Below are positions 62,661-64,000 of a DNA stretch of 64,000 bases, piece after piece. The stretch is from positions 62,001 to 126,000 of the forward strand of contig VTFK01000067.1 of the NCBI GenBank assembly GCA_009617715.1. The letters are read 5' to 3'. A program made the position numbers and the translations under genes. Origin of the DNA: Plectrocnemia conspersa. Taxonomy: Eukaryota; Arthropoda; Insecta; Trichoptera; Polycentropodidae. How positions within the stretch are numbered: the stretch's first letter is position 1; each line of letters opens with the position of its first letter. A model generated the notes under the pieces. That model ran no database searches, was not told the origin of the DNA, and saw nothing but the letters and a program-made list of their open reading frames with translations.

Positions 62661-64000
62661 AAAATTAAAATTTACTGACATTTTATTAAGATTGATTAAT
62701 TAGAATAAATTTATACCAATATCTTGCTATCATTTATTTGATACACAGAATAATAAGAAAAATCACAGTAGTTTACGATAACAAATTAAAGAAGATCAGT
62801 AAAAAATCTTATGATTTTGTTTTGCAATACGAAATTAAAGTGACATTTGTGAGGGATAGAAATAAGAATTTAATATTGGGATTCTTACGTGAAAGTTGAT
62901 TAATTTTCCTACTTATCACATCATATGCTATGAAAATCTCACATAATGTATATTATCAATAAATAAAAAACGTTGTCAATAATTTTAGAAGTATAAAATA
63001 ATAATCAAAAAATGAACTAAACCTTAAAAAGAATAACCTACATGTACTGGATTTGGCTGTAAAAATGTAAAGATAAAATAATTAGATAAAAATAAAAGAT
63101 CATACTTTTAGTACAATAAACAATGCATCTATAATGTTTTACAAATATATAAGTATGATTTATTTTTTCTAGTTAATGTAATTTAAAATAATGTTTGACT
63201 TAAAGTTTCTTATTAAGTAGAAGCAGATGTTTTATTAAGTTTTTATTTAGCCTTCAATTTATAAGAAAATTGAGTAAGCAAACCCTTAGATGCCACAAAA
63301 AATTTCTATGATAATTATATGAAATAAAATTTGCAGTTAAATAATTTTATTATTATTTAAAATATAATAATAGTAGTCAAAATAAGTGTACGGTTTAATA
63401 AACACATATACAATATAAGTAATCGCTCTTTTTTATAACAAGATATAATATCATATAATGGAGATTATATCATACAATTACTGAACGAAAAATTTAACCT
63501 TAAGTCAATAATTGACTATAATACCAGGTTATTTGCTTAAATATTATTAGCAATAATGAACTGGTAAAAATATAAAAATAAATGTTAAAACAAAGATGAT
63601 TCCATATTTAATGATTATCATACAGAAAGAAAGAGAATAATTAATTATTTTTTACATATTTTTTTTGTTGCAATAAAGTAGTGATGATTTTAATTTTATT
63701 ATAAAAAATTGCAGAAGCATTCAAACACATAATAAAAATAAATAAATAAACAGGCAGTGATTTATATATGTAATACAATAATAAAACAATGGTTAAATAA
63801 TATGCCATTAAAAATATTTTAGAATGCTTTGAAAAACGATACGTTAATCTAAAAAATGAGCTTTTCCGATAAAACCAATTATTCAACTGTATTTAATGCT
63901 TTATCTAATTAACAAATATTGATAAAATATTTTATTTCACATATTTAAGCTTTGTAACACATAATGTAATGAATTGTATTCCGTAACCAGCGGTAAAATT
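62661..64000. other. AT-rich intronic DNA to the window edge
   Basis: No supported feature. The open frame at 63641-63886 (minus) is a Tyr/Phe/Ile/Lys-rich chance frame. Confidence 0.55.

Larger units (their letters stand above)
44887..64000 (+). other. Intron 2 of the Beat-family gene (at least 19.1 kb, open-ended)
   Basis: Starts with GTGAGT. I found no later exon encoding the second Ig cysteine block expected next (a C-E-V-S/T-type segment), so the intron seems to continue past the right edge. Repeats and islands inside are listed separately. Unlisted stretches (45050-45670, 46140-47040, 47710-49370, 49710-50380, 51710-54960, 56313-57880, 58150-58940, 59080-59920, 60430-61630, 61830-62440, 62670-64000) are AT-rich and show nothing further that I can support, apart from minor mixed patches at 48810-49020 and 53840-54010. 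Confidence 0.55.

Noticed and set aside
1..64000. CRISPR arrays, operons, rRNA genes or bacterial-type regulatory sites
   Set aside because: The composition, splice sites and transposon types are those of an animal nuclear genome. No regularly spaced repeats or rRNA sequences were seen.

Overview
This looks like a 64-kb piece of an insect nuclear genome. It is very AT-rich and almost devoid of protein-coding sequence. The only cellular gene I can support is a member of the arthropod-specific Beat (beaten path) immunoglobulin family on the + strand. Worn copies of Jockey/CR1-type LINEs, a Tc1-like element and a pogo/Tigger-like element fit an insect. Lepidoptera is plausible from the base composition and repeat style, but I cannot prove it from this window.

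Layout. Positions 1-20,540 are upstream intergenic sequence: AT-rich DNA, islands of more complex sequence, dispersed repeats, and a complete 509-bp terminal-inverted-repeat transposon at 14207-14715 with a 9-bp target duplication. A TATA box at 20545 and a short leader with two upstream ORFs lead into coding exon 1 (20726-20798, signal peptide). Intron 1 is about 23.9 kb and carries repeats, palindromes, a LINE/Tc1 fossil cluster, a pogo-like element (34692-35494) and several islands that may be regulatory. Exon 2 (44678-44886) encodes the N-terminal half of the first Ig domain. The remaining 19.1 kb appears to be intron 2. No further Beat exon is recognisable, so the gene runs off the right edge.

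Mobile DNA. At least four LINE fragments of one Jockey/CR1-superfamily type lie on the minus strand. A separate Jockey copy (55297-56299) is 5'-truncated, has a poly(A) tail and has intact 13-bp target-site duplications. A + strand RT fossil may belong to a third type. A family of unclassified repeats (here 'family A') occurs six times, always in the same orientation. Several long perfect or near-perfect inverted repeats are not explained by any gene.

How it fits together. Beat proteins are neuronal cell-surface or secreted Ig proteins that bind Side-family receptors in axon guidance and synaptic matching. Very long introns with scattered complex islands are what one expects of such a developmentally regulated neuronal gene. 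I found no convincing new multi-gene system. The most notable items are the TIR element with GC-rich subterminal repeats, the dated pogo-like and Jockey insertions, and the strong palindromes at 22505, 36885 and 60006.
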